A stretch of DNA of 48,947 nt from a virus, in the IMG/VR virus record IMGVR_UViG_3300034158_000121, positions 1 through 48,947 of that record. One strand, written 5' to 3'. The notes under the pieces were generated by a model. It was not told where the DNA came from. It ran no database searches and saw nothing but the letters and a program-made list of their open reading frames with translations. The position numbers were made by a program, and so were the translations under genes. Of this stretch, positions 1 to 9,110 are shown one piece after another; position 1 is the stretch's first letter; the number at the start of each line of letters is the position of its first letter.

Positions 1-708
1 AAGACCATCACTGGCAAAGAACTGAGCAACATAATGGTGAGCCCAGATGGGCGCGGTGTTGTGCTGGGGGTCACGGTTACTTATGACGACGGCAGCACCG
101 ATGTTCGCCCCGTTACTGGAAATCGCACCTCATCCCCTGACGATCACCCCAAGGTGATCCCCATCAATGACTTTTTAAAGCCTGCTTACCAGCGTGCCGC
201 CTTGGCAAAGCACATGGTTGGCAATGCTGATCAGTTGCGCACGTCACTTGGGTTGGCCGCAGGCCCAGACCAGGCAGGATACAAGAGGGCGGTGACTGAC
301 CTTGAGAAGCAGCATGGCCAGAACCGGGCGCGGATTTCGGCCAGTAATGCGGAAGACAAGGATATCCAGCTGGAGGCGCTGGACGCCCAGCTTGAATCGA
401 GCAAAGCCGCCGCAGCTGATACGTATGGCATGACCAGTAAGCGTGAAGAGTCGGCGGCCGGAGCCCCCATCAAAGAGTGGACTGGTGGTGATCCTGACCG
501 ACTGCAGTTCATCAAAGAGGCAAACCAACATGGCAAGCTCAATGGTCTGCTTGAGAATCCCACCAGAATGAACACCGCTTTTGAGATGTGGCGCCAGCAG
601 GCGACCAAGAAGAAGCAAGCGGAGCAGGCCACTGTCACGGCTAATCGGCTGCGCGACACTGAAACCAATGCTTATCAGGCAATGAGCCTGGCGCAGGCCC
701 GCCAGTAG
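1..708 (+). CDS. Resident prophage virion protein, C-terminal part (5' end outside window)
   Basis: The reading frame is open from the first base of the window to the TAG at 706-708, so the gene is cut by the window edge; the ATG at 34 is probably internal. The visible 235 residues are hydrophilic and rich in Ala, Gln, Lys and Glu, with a long predicted helical or coiled stretch (about 65 to 140 from the window edge) and a basic, Gln-rich C-terminus. I do not recognise a family. Its position directly before the giant 842-6679 gene, on the same strand, suggests an internal or ejection-type virion protein of the same prophage. That role is inferred from context only. Confidence 0.6.
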   Translation, partial: KTITGKELSNIMVSPDGRGVVLGVTVTYDDGSTDVRPVTGNRTSSPDDHPKVIPINDFLKPAYQRAALAKHMVGNADQLRTSLGLAAGPDQAGYKRAVTDLEKQHGQNRARISASNAEDKDIQLEALDAQLESSKAAAADTYGMTSKREESAAGAPIKEWTGGDPDRLQFIKEANQHGKLNGLLENPTRMNTAFEMWRQQATKKKQAEQATVTANRLRDTETNAYQAMSLAQARQ

Positions 709-785
709 TTGCCATTGCTTACTCCCAGCGTTAGCATCTCCCCATAGTCGGCCAGTCTGTTTATCGGCCAGCACTCACCATTTCA

Positions 786-820
786 AGCCCTGAACGGTTC
801 GCCGTTCGGGGCTTTTCTTT
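786..820 (+). terminator. Intrinsic terminator between two virion genes
   Basis: An imperfect hairpin with GCCC/GGGC outer arms and GAACGG/CCGTTC inner arms is followed by TTTTCTTTT. It lies only about 22 nt before the start codon at 842, so it ends the upstream transcript. The next gene then needs read-through or its own promoter. Confidence 0.7.
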
Positions 821-841
821 TGCCCGAAAGCCGAGGACACC

Positions 842-3800
842 ATGGATAAGCCTGGACTGCGTGACGCCCTGCCACAGCCGCAACAATCCGACACCCGTAA
901 CGACCAATTTTGGGGCGACCTTGATAGCAGTCTGTCTGCCGTATCTTCCACCCCGTCCCTCTCCACCGCTGCCCCGGCTCGCAATCTTGATGTAGGGCTC
1001 GGCGATCTTGCTCGCGGCGTCGGTGCTGGCGCGCTGGATCTGGTAGGGGGGATCGGTGAGCTTGCCGGTCAAGCCAGTGCCTTCGGCAAAGAGAATGCCG
1101 GCAAGCAGGGGGGCGACTACCTGGAGCAAGCGCGAGCAAACATGGCCAGCAAGCTCAGCCCGGTGCTGGACTTCGTTGCCGGGGCCGGTGATCTGGCCAA
1201 GTCTGGCGCCGAGTCCCTGACCGAAGGCATGAGCTCTGATGCACAAGAGGCCATGAACCGCCGGCTTGTTGATGAAACACCGGAAGGTCATTTGACCATG
1301 GGGGACGGTGCGGGTGATATCGATGTCTGGGCTATGAAGATGGCACAAGGGGTTGGTTCCTTGGTGCCAACCCTGCTTGCCGGCGGCGTTACTGGGGTCG
1401 CTGCCAAGGCAACCCTGGGCCGTGCCGTGACAGCATCCATGATCAAGCGTGGCGCAACACAACAGGTGGCCGAGGCAGTGGCCGCCAAGACCGTCTCCAA
1501 GCTTGCCACTGGCGCCGCCGTCACAACCGGTGCGACCGGTTCTGTAGGCAGTGCCGGGGTAAATGCCAAAGAGTCAGTGCTTGGCATGAGCTATGACGAG
1601 CTGGCAGCGAGTGACACGTTCCGCCAGGCATTCACCCGTATCGACCAAGATCAGCAAACCCTTCACCTCACAGACGATGAGAAATTGGCACTGGCCAGGG
1701 ACGAAACCGCCAATGTAGCCAGTCGCGCGACCATGAGCGATGCCAAGACCTGGGGGGCGGCAGCCATGGGATCCATGATGGGTGACGCCATGTTGTTCAA
1801 GATGTTGGCAGGCAAGGCTGCTGCTGGCGGCATGTTGAAGGGCGCCGCCAAGGGGGCGGTGGGTGAAGGTGTTGGTGAAACTCTCGAAGAGGGTGTGCAG
1901 CAATATGCAGTGAATGAGGCGTTGAACGAGGTTGCTGCTGCCGACATCGACCCGATGAAAGGCGTGGTATCGAGCGCGCTGGAAGGTGGCCTTATCGGTA
2001 TGGGGACGGGCGGGGCCATGGGCTCTGTCGGAGGTTTGCGGGGCGGCAAGCATGCCAACCAAGAAGAAGAGGTCTCGGCTGACCCACTCATCGAGCCTGC
2101 TACGCCGGTGATGGAGGAGGCAACCCCCTTGGCGGACCCCACGCCTGGAGCGGATCCGCAACTGGCTACTGAGCAAGCGCAGACTGTGCAGCCTGATCTG
2201 GCCACTGCCGTGGATGGTCTGGCTGATCCACTGCAGGCAAACAGCGAGCAAAACCCACTCGGCCCCAGCCCAAGCCAGTTCGACGAAATGAGGGACGTGC
2301 CTGCATACCTACGACAGGACGATACTGCCGACCGATTCAAGGGAATTGCAGAGGAGAGCGAGGTGCAGGCGGCACTGGCTGAGCCTGTGGCGCTGACAGT
2401 GGACGACCTGTTGGCGAAAGCTGGGAACCAGACCGGTGATGCCGAGGTAAAAGCTACCCCGATGCCTGACGAGCCGACACTTGTGGTTTCTGACGAGAAC
2501 GTGGCAGACCCTGACGCAGGCGCACCACCTCAATCAGAAGGCATGCCTTCTCCACCTCTGATAGCTGAACCTGCGGCGGCTTCGCCTAGAGATGCCACTA
2601 TCGGCGTACTTCAGACACTGCGGATCACCAAGCGTGGCAAGCCGTTTACCAGTGAAAAAGAAGCCAAGTTGGCCAGCCGTAAGACCGAAACTCCGGTACC
2701 GCTCAATGGCGGCGGCTTTGGTGTGGCAGAGATCGCCGAGGTGGAACAAGTCAAGGGCCAGCAACCCAGTGCAAGCCAGCCGCAGCAACTTGCTCCCGCA
2801 GTCGATATCGGCTACCGGGAGGTGATCCCCGTCAACCAACCACAAACAGAGGTCAGCAATGAGCCAGTTACCCCAGTACATGCAATCGGCAGTGAACGAC
2901 AAGGTAATCAGCCAGGCGCAGGCGAACCTGCTGCAGCGGGCACTGGGAAAGCCCCTGCCGGACTCACCGAGCGAACTGGAACCGGAGATCCGACAGATCT
3001 CCCTCCTGCTCTACCTGTACCAGATGGACAGCAGCAGAATGACCCAACACTGACAACCCCGGCCACCGATGCCGGGGTTGTTGTTTCTAAGCCCGCAACT
3101 TCGACGCCCTGGACAGAGATGGTCGATAACCCTGACGGTACCCTGACCTTAAGGGGGGAGGTGCCCGCCATCAAGCAGTGGGCCAAGGATAACGGGGTGA
3201 AAGCGATTGCAGGGAAGGGCGGCATGGTGGTTGCCAAGCCGTCTGTGGCCAAGGTGCGGGAGTTCGCCATGCCTGTTGCCAGCGAACCGACGCAACAGAT
3301 CGAAGTTGCCCGTGCCGAGGTGGCGCCGGAGCCCACCGAGGCGCAGAAGGAGGACACTACATCGCCTATTGCCAACCAGCCTATGAACCAACCAGTCAAG
3401 GTGGTCAGCTTCTCCAAGCAGGCCATGGCCCAGGGGGATAAGCCAGTCAAACATCTGACTCGTAAAGAGGCTGAGTTGGTTTCCCATGGTTGGTTCAAGC
3501 AGTACCAAGGGGCGAGTGGCATCAATGTACAGATCCACGCCACACAGGCTGAGCTTGAGGGGGCCTTGGGGCTCAATGCCAAGGAAGGGCTGATCCGGCG
3601 AGCAGCGTTCGATGATGGCACCGGGTCACTGCATGTGGCCGCCGATACGATTTCTGACCCCAAGCGGATGCGCGAGATCCTGCGCCATGAAGTGCTGGCC
3701 CACTATGGCTTGGCCAATGTGCTTGGCGATGGGGAATACACCAAGTTGATGAGCCGCCTGATCCAGTCCAAGAAAGATCCAAGCATGAAGGAGGTATGGG

Positions 3801-6679
3801 ACTGGGTAGACACTCATTATGCCGACGAGGACATTGGGACCAAGGCGGAGGAGGTTGTTGCCCATCTTGCAGAGTTGGAGCAGAGCGCCTGGCGTCGTGG
3901 TTGGGATAGCGTGGTTGCTTGGGTAACTCGGGCACTGCGTGCAGTTGGTTTTGTGCCAGAGGGGATCACTGCTGCTGAGACGAGAAACCTTATCGAGGGG
4001 CTGGGCAAGAAGATGGAGCGCGGCGGCCCTGATGATAGCGGCCCTGATGGCGGTAAGAAGTTCAGCCAGGAGGAGCTGCCAGCCAAGAAGGGCGGCATCA
4101 AGATGAGTCAGACCAGCACGGCCGCTGACAAAGCCATGGAAAAGCTCAACCTGGGGCCAAAGCCTGATGTTATCGACAAAACCAAGGCCAATCTGGAGAA
4201 GCTGCGCGCAGTGGATCGCGGCGTGGTCAAGTCTTGGGTAGACCGCTTCATCAAGAAGGCTAACACCGAGGTGCTCGATGCCTTGGCTCCCATCAAGTAT
4301 GCCGAGGAGGCAGCAGGCATAACTGATGCGGCGGATTCCGGCTATGTGGCTGCACGCATGGCAACCGGGGCGGCTTCAACTATGCAGGCAACCATGCTCT
4401 ATGGTCTGCCGGAGTGGAAAGACGGCGTGATCCAGCGCAAGGCTGGCACTGGCGAGAAAGATGCATTGCTCGGCATCTTCTCTGATCTGGGGAGCGACCT
4501 TCACAACTGGCTTGGCTGGATGGCTGGCCACCGGGCAGAGATCCTGCTGGCGCAGGGGCGTGAGAACTTGCTCGATGCAAATGACATTGCAGCACTCAAG
4601 GCTCAGGGCAAAGGCAAAGAGGCCAAGTTCATGGAGGCCAAAACCCGCTGGAACCGCCTCAACGCCGCCACCTTGGATCTGGCGCAGGAGGCGGGTCTGT
4701 TTACCCAGGAGGCCCGGGCCGAGTTTGAAAGCGAGTGGTATATCCCGTTCTTCCGTGAATCTGATGATGGCGATGTGATTGCCCCATTCAAGCCGAGGGG
4801 CGTTGCCAACCAGAACGCCGGTATCAAGAAGCTCAAGGGGGGCGAGGCCAACACCAACGACCTGCTCGAGAACATCTTTACCAGCACCAGCAAGCTGATA
4901 GACGCCTCCATGAAGAACATGGCGGCCCAAAAGACGGTCTGGAATTTGGCAGAAACCGGCATCATCGAGGTAGTCGCCAAGCCCAACATGATGGACTGGC
5001 GTGCCCTCAAGAACGGGAAGGACCTGATTACTGTGAAGATGGAGGGGGAGGACTACATGATCCGGGTTGAGGATCCCGACCTTTATCGTGCAATGACTTT
5101 TTTTGATCGCAAGCCTTTCGGCGCCATGGTCAACGTGGCTGCCAAGGGGAAGCGCCTGCTGACGGCCGGGGTCACCGCATCCCCCGAGTTCATGCTTCGC
5201 AACTTCTTGCGCGACTCCCTTTCCAGTTGGGCAATCAGCAAGGATGGTTTCAAGCCGGTGATCGGCTCTATCCGTGGGGTGAAGAAGACTCTGGCGATGG
5301 ATGGTAGCACCATTGATGTCATGTTCAGCGGAGCCAGTTTCTTGGGTGGCTACGTCAACGGCAATGACCCGGGGGCGATGGCCGATACCGTGCGCAAGTC
5401 GCTGCGCCGCAAGGGGATGACACCGGAGCAGATCGCTCGTTATGAGAAGTCCATCATCCGCAATGCGGCTCATGCCAAGGGCGTTGTGGCTGACGTGTGG
5501 GAGAAGTACAGCAGACTTGGTGAGGCGGTTGAGAACGGTAACCGTGAGGCTGTATATGATGCAGCCATCAAGGCAGGCAAGAGCCACGCCCAGGCAGCCT
5601 TTGAGTCGAAGGACCTGATGGACTTCTCCATGTTGGGGGCGGCCCGCGGCATCCAAGGGGCCGCTATGGTGCTGCCATTCTTCAATGCCCGGCTCCAGGG
5701 CTTGGGCAAGCTGACGCGCGAGCTACGCGACAATCCGCGCGAAATAGCGAAGCGTGCCGGCATGATCACCGCAATGTCACTCGGGCTGCTGGCTTCCAAC
5801 TGGGATGATGAGCGGTATGAGGAGCTACCCGATTGGGACAAGGATGCCAACTGGTATTTCTTTGTCGGCGATCAGCACTGGCGGATCCCCAAGCCGTTCG
5901 AGATCGGGGTGATATTTGGCACTATCCCTGAGCGCATGGTGCGAGCCCTGGGCGACAAAGACACCGGCGCCCAGTTTGGCAAGGCTGTGGCTCGGGCAAT
6001 CGGCGATACCTTCGCCCTTAACCCGACCCCGCAGATCGTCAAGCCGATGGTGGAAGCCGCTTTCAACTATGACAGTTTCCGAGGTGGACCTATCGATAGC
6101 CCGCAGGATCTGGCCGTACGTGCCGAGGCGCGCTACAACGAGCAGACCAGCCTGCTGATGCGAGAGCTGGGCGAAGTTTCAGGGTTGTCCCCCAAGCAAC
6201 TGGAACACCTGGTGATCGGTTATACCGGTACCATGGGCAGCTATGTAATGGCTGCTGCCGACGGCATGATCCGTGCCGGAACACCAGGAGAATCCGCCAG
6301 CTGGCGCGCCGATGAGATACCTCTGGTTAAAGCCGTGTACCGTGGCACCGGGCCGGCCAAGTCCACCCAACACATGGAAGAGTTTTACCGGATGCTGAAC
6401 GAGGTGAACCAGCTAAAGCGCACAGTTGACCAGTACCGCAGCGAAGGGCTGACTGACAAGGCAAACGAGTTGCTGGAGGAACAGGGCGGGATCTTGAAGT
6501 CACGGCGCAGCCTGAGCCGTACTCAGCAGCAGGTCAGGGTGGTGCGCAACAAGATTGAGCTGATACAGCGCGACAAGACCATGGCAGCAGAAGAGAAGCG
6601 CCGGCGCATTGATGAATTGCTGGCTCGTAGGAATGACCTCGTGTACCAAGCGGTCAAAAACAACCAGAAGAATTGGTAG
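842..6679 (+). CDS. Giant virion/ejection-type polyvalent protein (1,945 aa) with zincin-like motif and LPD38-like C-terminus
   Basis: Start ATG 842 follows a GAGGA-type ribosome site. Residues about 50-400 are Gly/Ala-rich and contain helical hydrophobic stretches and a GVGETLEEGVQQYAVNEA segment, typical of DNA-ejection proteins of podovirus-like phages. Residues about 400-900 are a low-complexity Pro/Glu/Thr linker. At 949-954 is HEVLAH in the context RHEVLAHYG, followed by an acidic helix (EEVVAHLAELE), which resembles a phage zincin-like protease site; the spacing is HExxxH rather than classic HExxH. Residues from about 1430 contain ASPEFMLRNFLRDS, the pattern I associate with LPD38 domains of large polyvalent phage proteins. 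The C-terminus (about 1860-1945) is a basic coiled coil. Likely a virion protein injected with the DNA; the enzymatic role is inferred. Confidence 0.7.
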   Translation: MDKPGLRDALPQPQQSDTRNDQFWGDLDSSLSAVSSTPSLSTAAPARNLDVGLGDLARGVGAGALDLVGGIGELAGQASAFGKENAGKQGGDYLEQARANMASKLSPVLDFVAGAGDLAKSGAESLTEGMSSDAQEAMNRRLVDETPEGHLTMGDGAGDIDVWAMKMAQGVGSLVPTLLAGGVTGVAAKATLGRAVTASMIKRGATQQVAEAVAAKTVSKLATGAAVTTGATGSVGSAGVNAKESVLGMSYDELAASDTFRQAFTRIDQDQQTLHLTDDEKLALARDETANVASRATMSDAKTWGAAAMGSMMGDAMLFKMLAGKAAAGGMLKGAAKGAVGEGVGETLEEGVQQYAVNEALNEVAAADIDPMKGVVSSALEGGLIGMGTGGAMGSVGGLRGGKHANQEEEVSADPLIEPATPVMEEATPLADPTPGADPQLATEQAQTVQPDLATAVDGLADPLQANSEQNPLGPSPSQFDEMRDVPAYLRQDDTADRFKGIAEESEVQAALAEPVALTVDDLLAKAGNQTGDAEVKATPMPDEPTLVVSDENVADPDAGAPPQSEGMPSPPLIAEPAAASPRDATIGVLQTLRITKRGKPFTSEKEAKLASRKTETPVPLNGGGFGVAEIAEVEQVKGQQPSASQPQQLAPAVDIGYREVIPVNQPQTEVSNEPVTPVHAIGSERQGNQPGAGEPAAAGTGKAPAGLTERTGTGDPTDLPPALPVPDGQQQNDPTLTTPATDAGVVVSKPATSTPWTEMVDNPDGTLTLRGEVPAIKQWAKDNGVKAIAGKGGMVVAKPSVAKVREFAMPVASEPTQQIEVARAEVAPEPTEAQKEDTTSPIANQPMNQPVKVVSFSKQAMAQGDKPVKHLTRKEAELVSHGWFKQYQGASGINVQIHATQAELEGALGLNAKEGLIRRAAFDDGTGSLHVAADTISDPKRMREILRHEVLAHYGLANVLGDGEYTKLMSRLIQSKKDPSMKEVWDWVDTHYADEDIGTKAEEVVAHLAELEQSAWRRGWDSVVAWVTRALRAVGFVPEGITAAETRNLIEGLGKKMERGGPDDSGPDGGKKFSQEELPAKKGGIKMSQTSTAADKAMEKLNLGPKPDVIDKTKANLEKLRAVDRGVVKSWVDRFIKKANTEVLDALAPIKYAEEAAGITDAADSGYVAARMATGAASTMQATMLYGLPEWKDGVIQRKAGTGEKDALLGIFSDLGSDLHNWLGWMAGHRAEILLAQGRENLLDANDIAALKAQGKGKEAKFMEAKTRWNRLNAATLDLAQEAGLFTQEARAEFESEWYIPFFRESDDGDVIAPFKPRGVANQNAGIKKLKGGEANTNDLLENIFTSTSKLIDASMKNMAAQKTVWNLAETGIIEVVAKPNMMDWRALKNGKDLITVKMEGEDYMIRVEDPDLYRAMTFFDRKPFGAMVNVAAKGKRLLTAGVTASPEFMLRNFLRDSLSSWAISKDGFKPVIGSIRGVKKTLAMDGSTIDVMFSGASFLGGYVNGNDPGAMADTVRKSLRRKGMTPEQIARYEKSIIRNAAHAKGVVADVWEKYSRLGEAVENGNREAVYDAAIKAGKSHAQAAFESKDLMDFSMLGAARGIQGAAMVLPFFNARLQGLGKLTRELRDNPREIAKRAGMITAMSLGLLASNWDDERYEELPDWDKDANWYFFVGDQHWRIPKPFEIGVIFGTIPERMVRALGDKDTGAQFGKAVARAIGDTFALNPTPQIVKPMVEAAFNYDSFRGGPIDSPQDLAVRAEARYNEQTSLLMRELGEVSGLSPKQLEHLVIGYTGTMGSYVMAAADGMIRAGTPGESASWRADEIPLVKAVYRGTGPAKSTQHMEEFYRMLNEVNQLKRTVDQYRSEGLTDKANELLEEQGGILKSRRSLSRTQQQVRVVRNKIELIQRDKTMAAEEKRRRIDELLARRNDLVYQAVKNNQKNW

Positions 6680-6770
6680 TGTTGTAACAGAAAAAATCAA
6701 CAGTAGCAGTTGAACTCAATCGGCAACCACTGGCAATCTTGGTATCCAAAACCGTTGGAGGAATTTCTGA

Positions 6771-7484
6771 ATGGATATCATTAATTGCTGGAAGGAACTG
6801 TTTGATATAAAGAGCCAGTGTACGACCTATCATTTTTTTAAAAACAATGGAAGGAAAAATGAGTTAATTTTGACACTTTTTGTTTTTATTACTTTGTTGG
6901 TTTTACTACTTTTGGTATTGCCACAAGGTACTGGGTTAATGGGGCTGGTATATAGTTATATATATGTGGTTGTTTCATCATTATGTTCATTCATGCTAAA
7001 TGCACATGTTAGGTATCGAATCGGAGTAATTAGATTTGGAAAGCATAAACTATCATTAAGAGATGCCGAGTTGTATGCGAAATATGAAATGTTTAAGTGT
7101 AAATTCGAAAGCAATGAAATATTGAGAGCTGCAAGAATAGGTGCTTTGTTGGAATGGGGTGAAAGCAGGTTCACTCCCAAGCCTGCTGTTGAAGGCCTAC
7201 TTACAAAGTTATTTTTTGCGGTGTTTGGTGTCGTGATTGCATTCGCTCTTGGCTTAGATGCGGTAAAGGAGATAATGGTTTTTGTTTTGAGAGTAATCGT
7301 TGAAATATTGCCAGTTTTATTGGCACTAGTTTTTGGTTTTAAAGAGGTTTTTTGTCCAATTAATAAACGATACGCAAGTTTATGTAGGGACCTCAAATGG
7401 ATTGAGATAGAGCGAAAAGAAGAAATAACACACTTCGAACTCAATGGCAGCCCTCGCAAGCCACTTCTGTCAAAGATAGACTGA
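6771..7484 (+). CDS. Four-helix membrane protein, AT-rich prophage cargo
   Basis: The ATG follows a good ribosome site (TTGGAGGAATT). The 237-residue product has two pairs of hydrophobic helices: about 40-85 (LILTLFVFITLLVLLLLVLP and a second) and about 140-195 (LFFAVFGVVIAFALG and VIVEILPVLLALVFGF). Charged cytoplasmic-type segments lie between and after them. It is much richer in A/T than the preceding virion gene, which suggests separate acquisition. No family is recognised. Its position at the end of the resident prophage, after the last structural gene and near the attachment site, is typical of lysogenic-conversion genes such as superinfection-exclusion membrane proteins. That role is a guess from position. 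Confidence 0.75.
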   Translation: MDIINCWKELFDIKSQCTTYHFFKNNGRKNELILTLFVFITLLVLLLLVLPQGTGLMGLVYSYIYVVVSSLCSFMLNAHVRYRIGVIRFGKHKLSLRDAELYAKYEMFKCKFESNEILRAARIGALLEWGESRFTPKPAVEGLLTKLFFAVFGVVIAFALGLDAVKEIMVFVLRVIVEILPVLLALVFGFKEVFCPINKRYASLCRDLKWIEIERKEEITHFELNGSPRKPLLSKID

Positions 7485-7540
7485 GGTGGGATTACTAAAG
7501 AGGCGATAGCCTATGTGGTTACTGCTTGCGATAGGGGGGC

Positions 7541-7717
7541 ATGGTGCTGGCGCTCAAGGCGTTCAGTTTCAGCTTCACACTGGCATTGATCCCTGCAACG
7601 ATCGGGTGTTGGTGTTTCAGCAAATCTGACAGAGAGAGTCTGGAGAACTTCATGGCTTTCGCATTCATCATCTGTCTGGTTGGCTTTGCCCTGAACATCC
7701 TCGTTAACATCTGGTGA
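7541..7717 (+). CDS. Small two-helix membrane peptide (58 aa)
   Basis: A short ORF with a run of six G just before it and an in-frame stop (TAG 7532-7534) immediately upstream. It could begin at ATG 7541 or GTG 7544; the G-run is closer than usual to the ATG. The product has two hydrophobic segments (about 3-25 and 38-57) separated by a short charged loop (SKSDRESLEN). A holin-like or toxin-like peptide is possible, but nothing specific can be recognised. Confidence 0.5.
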   Translation: MVLALKAFSFSFTLALIPATIGCWCFSKSDRESLENFMAFAFIICLVGFALNILVNIW

Positions 7718-7755
7718 TCCTGGGTACGACGTTATGTCATGCCATTTGATTAGAA

Positions 7756-7781
7756 GGGGCCGAGGTCCCTTTTTTAATACC
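7756..7781 (+). terminator. Intrinsic terminator of resident prophage
   Basis: A GGGGC/GTCCC stem (one G-U pair) with loop CGAG is followed by TTTTTT. It would end transcription of the two membrane-protein genes upstream. Confidence 0.6.
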
Positions 7782-7875
7782 CAAAGTGGTCCAAAAATGG
7801 TAGATTCCCAAATGCAGCTGTATATCCATACAGTGCTTCACAGCCGAGAGGCTGAGAAAGAACGGGAGACAGTAG

Positions 7876-7959
7876 ATGGAATCGCCATTAGGTGAACTAG
7901 AAGAATTTATCGAGACATTGGATCTAACGCCCCAGGAGGAGGAAAGATTCGAGCGTATT
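7876..7959 (+). pseudogene. 5' part of a 41-codon gene split by the Mu-like prophage
   Basis: ATG 7876 follows GGGAGA at good spacing. The frame runs 28 codons and ends exactly at the prophage junction. Joining base 7959 to base 47506, with one copy of the duplicated GTATT removed, gives an uninterrupted 41-codon ORF that ends at the TGA at 47545-47547. The restored peptide is acidic in its N-terminal half and basic at its C-terminus, with a helical pattern (EEERFERILERLRDG). In the present sequence the frame runs on into phage DNA and stops at 8035-8037, giving an unrelated 25-residue tail. The function of the original peptide is unknown. Confidence 0.8.
7955..7959. repeat. 5-bp target-site duplication, left copy (GTATT)
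   Basis: GTATT directly abuts the TG that begins the prophage. The same five bases directly follow the terminal CA at the right end (47501-47505). Mu-type transposition makes 5-bp duplications. Confidence 0.9.
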
Positions 7960-8136
7960 TGTAACCGACCACTGAGAATGAAAAAGCCGGGAGCAACCGA
8001 AAGTAAGTGGGAGATCGCGGGACAAAATCAAGGCTGACAGGGCTTAGAGGGGGATCGGGAGGTACTAGGCGCGGGCGGCGCCAAAATGAAAGATCACAGA
8101 TGATCTTCGGGGGCAGTGCGCCAAAAATGAAAACCC
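7960..8136 (+). repeat. Left transposase-binding end with three repeated sites
   Basis: Three copies of a motif close to GCGCCAAAAATGAAAA lie in the left end: 7974-7988 (GAGAATGAAAAAGCC), 8078-8095 (GCGCCAAAATGAAAGATC) and 8117-8136 (TGCGCCAAAAATGAAAACCC). Related inverted copies lie in the right end (47453-47467 and 47475-47493). Multiple end sites of this kind are what a MuA-type transposase binds. The 170 bp after 8037 show no convincing gene. Confidence 0.7.
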
Positions 8137-8162
8137 AGGGCGAGTGGTCGGCAATGCAGTTT

Positions 8163-8188
8163 GGGGTTTAACTCGGCGTTTAAACCCC
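8163..8188. other. Perfect 9-bp inverted repeat next to repressor 3' end
   Basis: GGGGTTTAA and TTAAACCCC flank an 8-nt loop. The site lies 19 nt past the repressor stop codon. It has no U-run on the minus strand, so it may stabilise the 3' end or act as a weak terminator rather than a classic one. Confidence 0.45.
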
Positions 8189-8206
8189 ATTTTGAAGCGG
8201 CCCAGG

Positions 8207-8890
8207 TTAAAAAAAATCGTGGCCCAGCCAAACGACCTTGCCAATAATACTCAGCGAGTCAAGCTCGTCAGGCAGAACGGCAAGCGTCTCATACCCCGTC
8301 TTGTTATCACTGATGATGTTTACACCGCCATCAACTCGTTTCTGCAGCCGTTTCGCATAGAGTGCATCCCCTAAACGCAGCACGAACAGGCCACCATCCT
8401 GGATCTGGTTTCGGCTTACATCTACCAGAATTGAGTCACCGGAGTGAATGGTTGGCTCCATGCTGTCGCCTTTGGCAAAGACCACCACCAGGTTATCCGG
8501 GTTTAGCTTGCGAAACGTGAGCCACTTGCGGCGAAAGGCCAATTTGCGTTTAACCTCATGGTCGTCATTAAACGCACCATGTCCTGCGCTGACCGCAATG
8601 TGGTAACCATCTATAAGCGCGTATTCCTCTTCAAACTGAGCCTTGTCCAATCCATCAGGATTGATGCTCTCATCTTGCACATCATCTTTCGGGCCACGCC
8701 CTGTCGCTAACCAATCAATTCTGACACCAGCAGTAGCTGCAATTTTGATGAGCTGGCTCATGTTCGGCTCAGAACGACCGTTCAGATACTGGCGAAGAGT
8801 TGTATCTGCCATTCCTGCTCTCATCGCAAATGAGCGCGCGCTTTCCGTGCCAAGAATAGATTCAAGTCTGTTCTTAAATTCACTTTCCAT
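8207..8890 (-). CDS. c: CI/LexA-type phage repressor with S24 self-cleavage domain
   Basis: The start at 8890 is preferred over an upstream start at 8935 because GAGGG lies at good spacing before it. The 227-residue protein has an N-terminal helix-turn-helix (about 16-42, SFAMRAGMADTTLRQYLNG) and a C-terminal peptidase S24 domain. A cleavage-type Ala-Gly lies at 102-103, and the catalytic pair would be Ser143 (GDSMEP) and Lys180 (LYAKRL). It would hold the early promoter shut and be cleaved after RecA activation, so this prophage is probably SOS-inducible. Classic Mu Repc lacks S24. It is transcribed divergently from the early operon. Confidence 0.9.
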   Translation of the reverse strand: MESEFKNRLESILGTESARSFAMRAGMADTTLRQYLNGRSEPNMSQLIKIAATAGVRIDWLATGRGPKDDVQDESINPDGLDKAQFEEEYALIDGYHIAVSAGHGAFNDDHEVKRKLAFRRKWLTFRKLNPDNLVVVFAKGDSMEPTIHSGDSILVDVSRNQIQDGGLFVLRLGDALYAKRLQKRVDGGVNIISDNKTGYETLAVLPDELDSLSIIGKVVWLGHDFF

Positions 8891-9110
8891 AAAAACCCTC
8901 AGGAAGGAAAGCGTGCTTTCTTCTTGAATTAGCACTTTCCATTGTCTAACTCACTGAAAAATATGGATACGCCCATAAATACCTCAAATGAGTGAATTCG
9001 TGAAAAGAAAAGAGTGCATCTTTCCATTGCAAGAGTTTTTGAGTTGATCAATACTCTCAATTGTTCGCGCATTGCGCGAAAAATTTCTCAAATTGTATCA
9101 CGGTGATCCC
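8891..9110. promoter_or_regulatory. Divergent repressor/early operator-promoter region
   Basis: AT-rich spacer between the divergent repressor and Ner-like genes. It contains repeated CACTTTCCAT-like elements (8881-8890, 8933-8942 and 9019-9027 with variation), a GAAAGC/GCTTTC dyad (8907-8920) and a CGCGCATTGCGCG palindrome (9066-9078). A possible minus-strand promoter for the repressor is TTGAGG (8982-8987) with TATTTT (8958-8963), 18-bp spacing. The early + promoter cannot be placed confidently. Confidence 0.5.

Noticed and set aside
4376-5656. 426-codon minus-strand ORF inside the giant virion gene
   Set aside because: It is antisense to a GC-rich gene with a clear protein signal, has no ribosome site, and its composition is that of a codon-shadow frame.
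7876-8037. 53-codon intact ORF across the left junction
   Set aside because: Its last 25 codons are phage end DNA; the original gene continues at 47506, so this is a chimeric by-product of insertion.
8078-8136. Second and third left-end motifs as possible true prophage terminus
   Set aside because: They are not preceded by TG with a matching 5-bp repeat on the right; the TG at 7960 with GTATT on both sides fits and restores an ORF.
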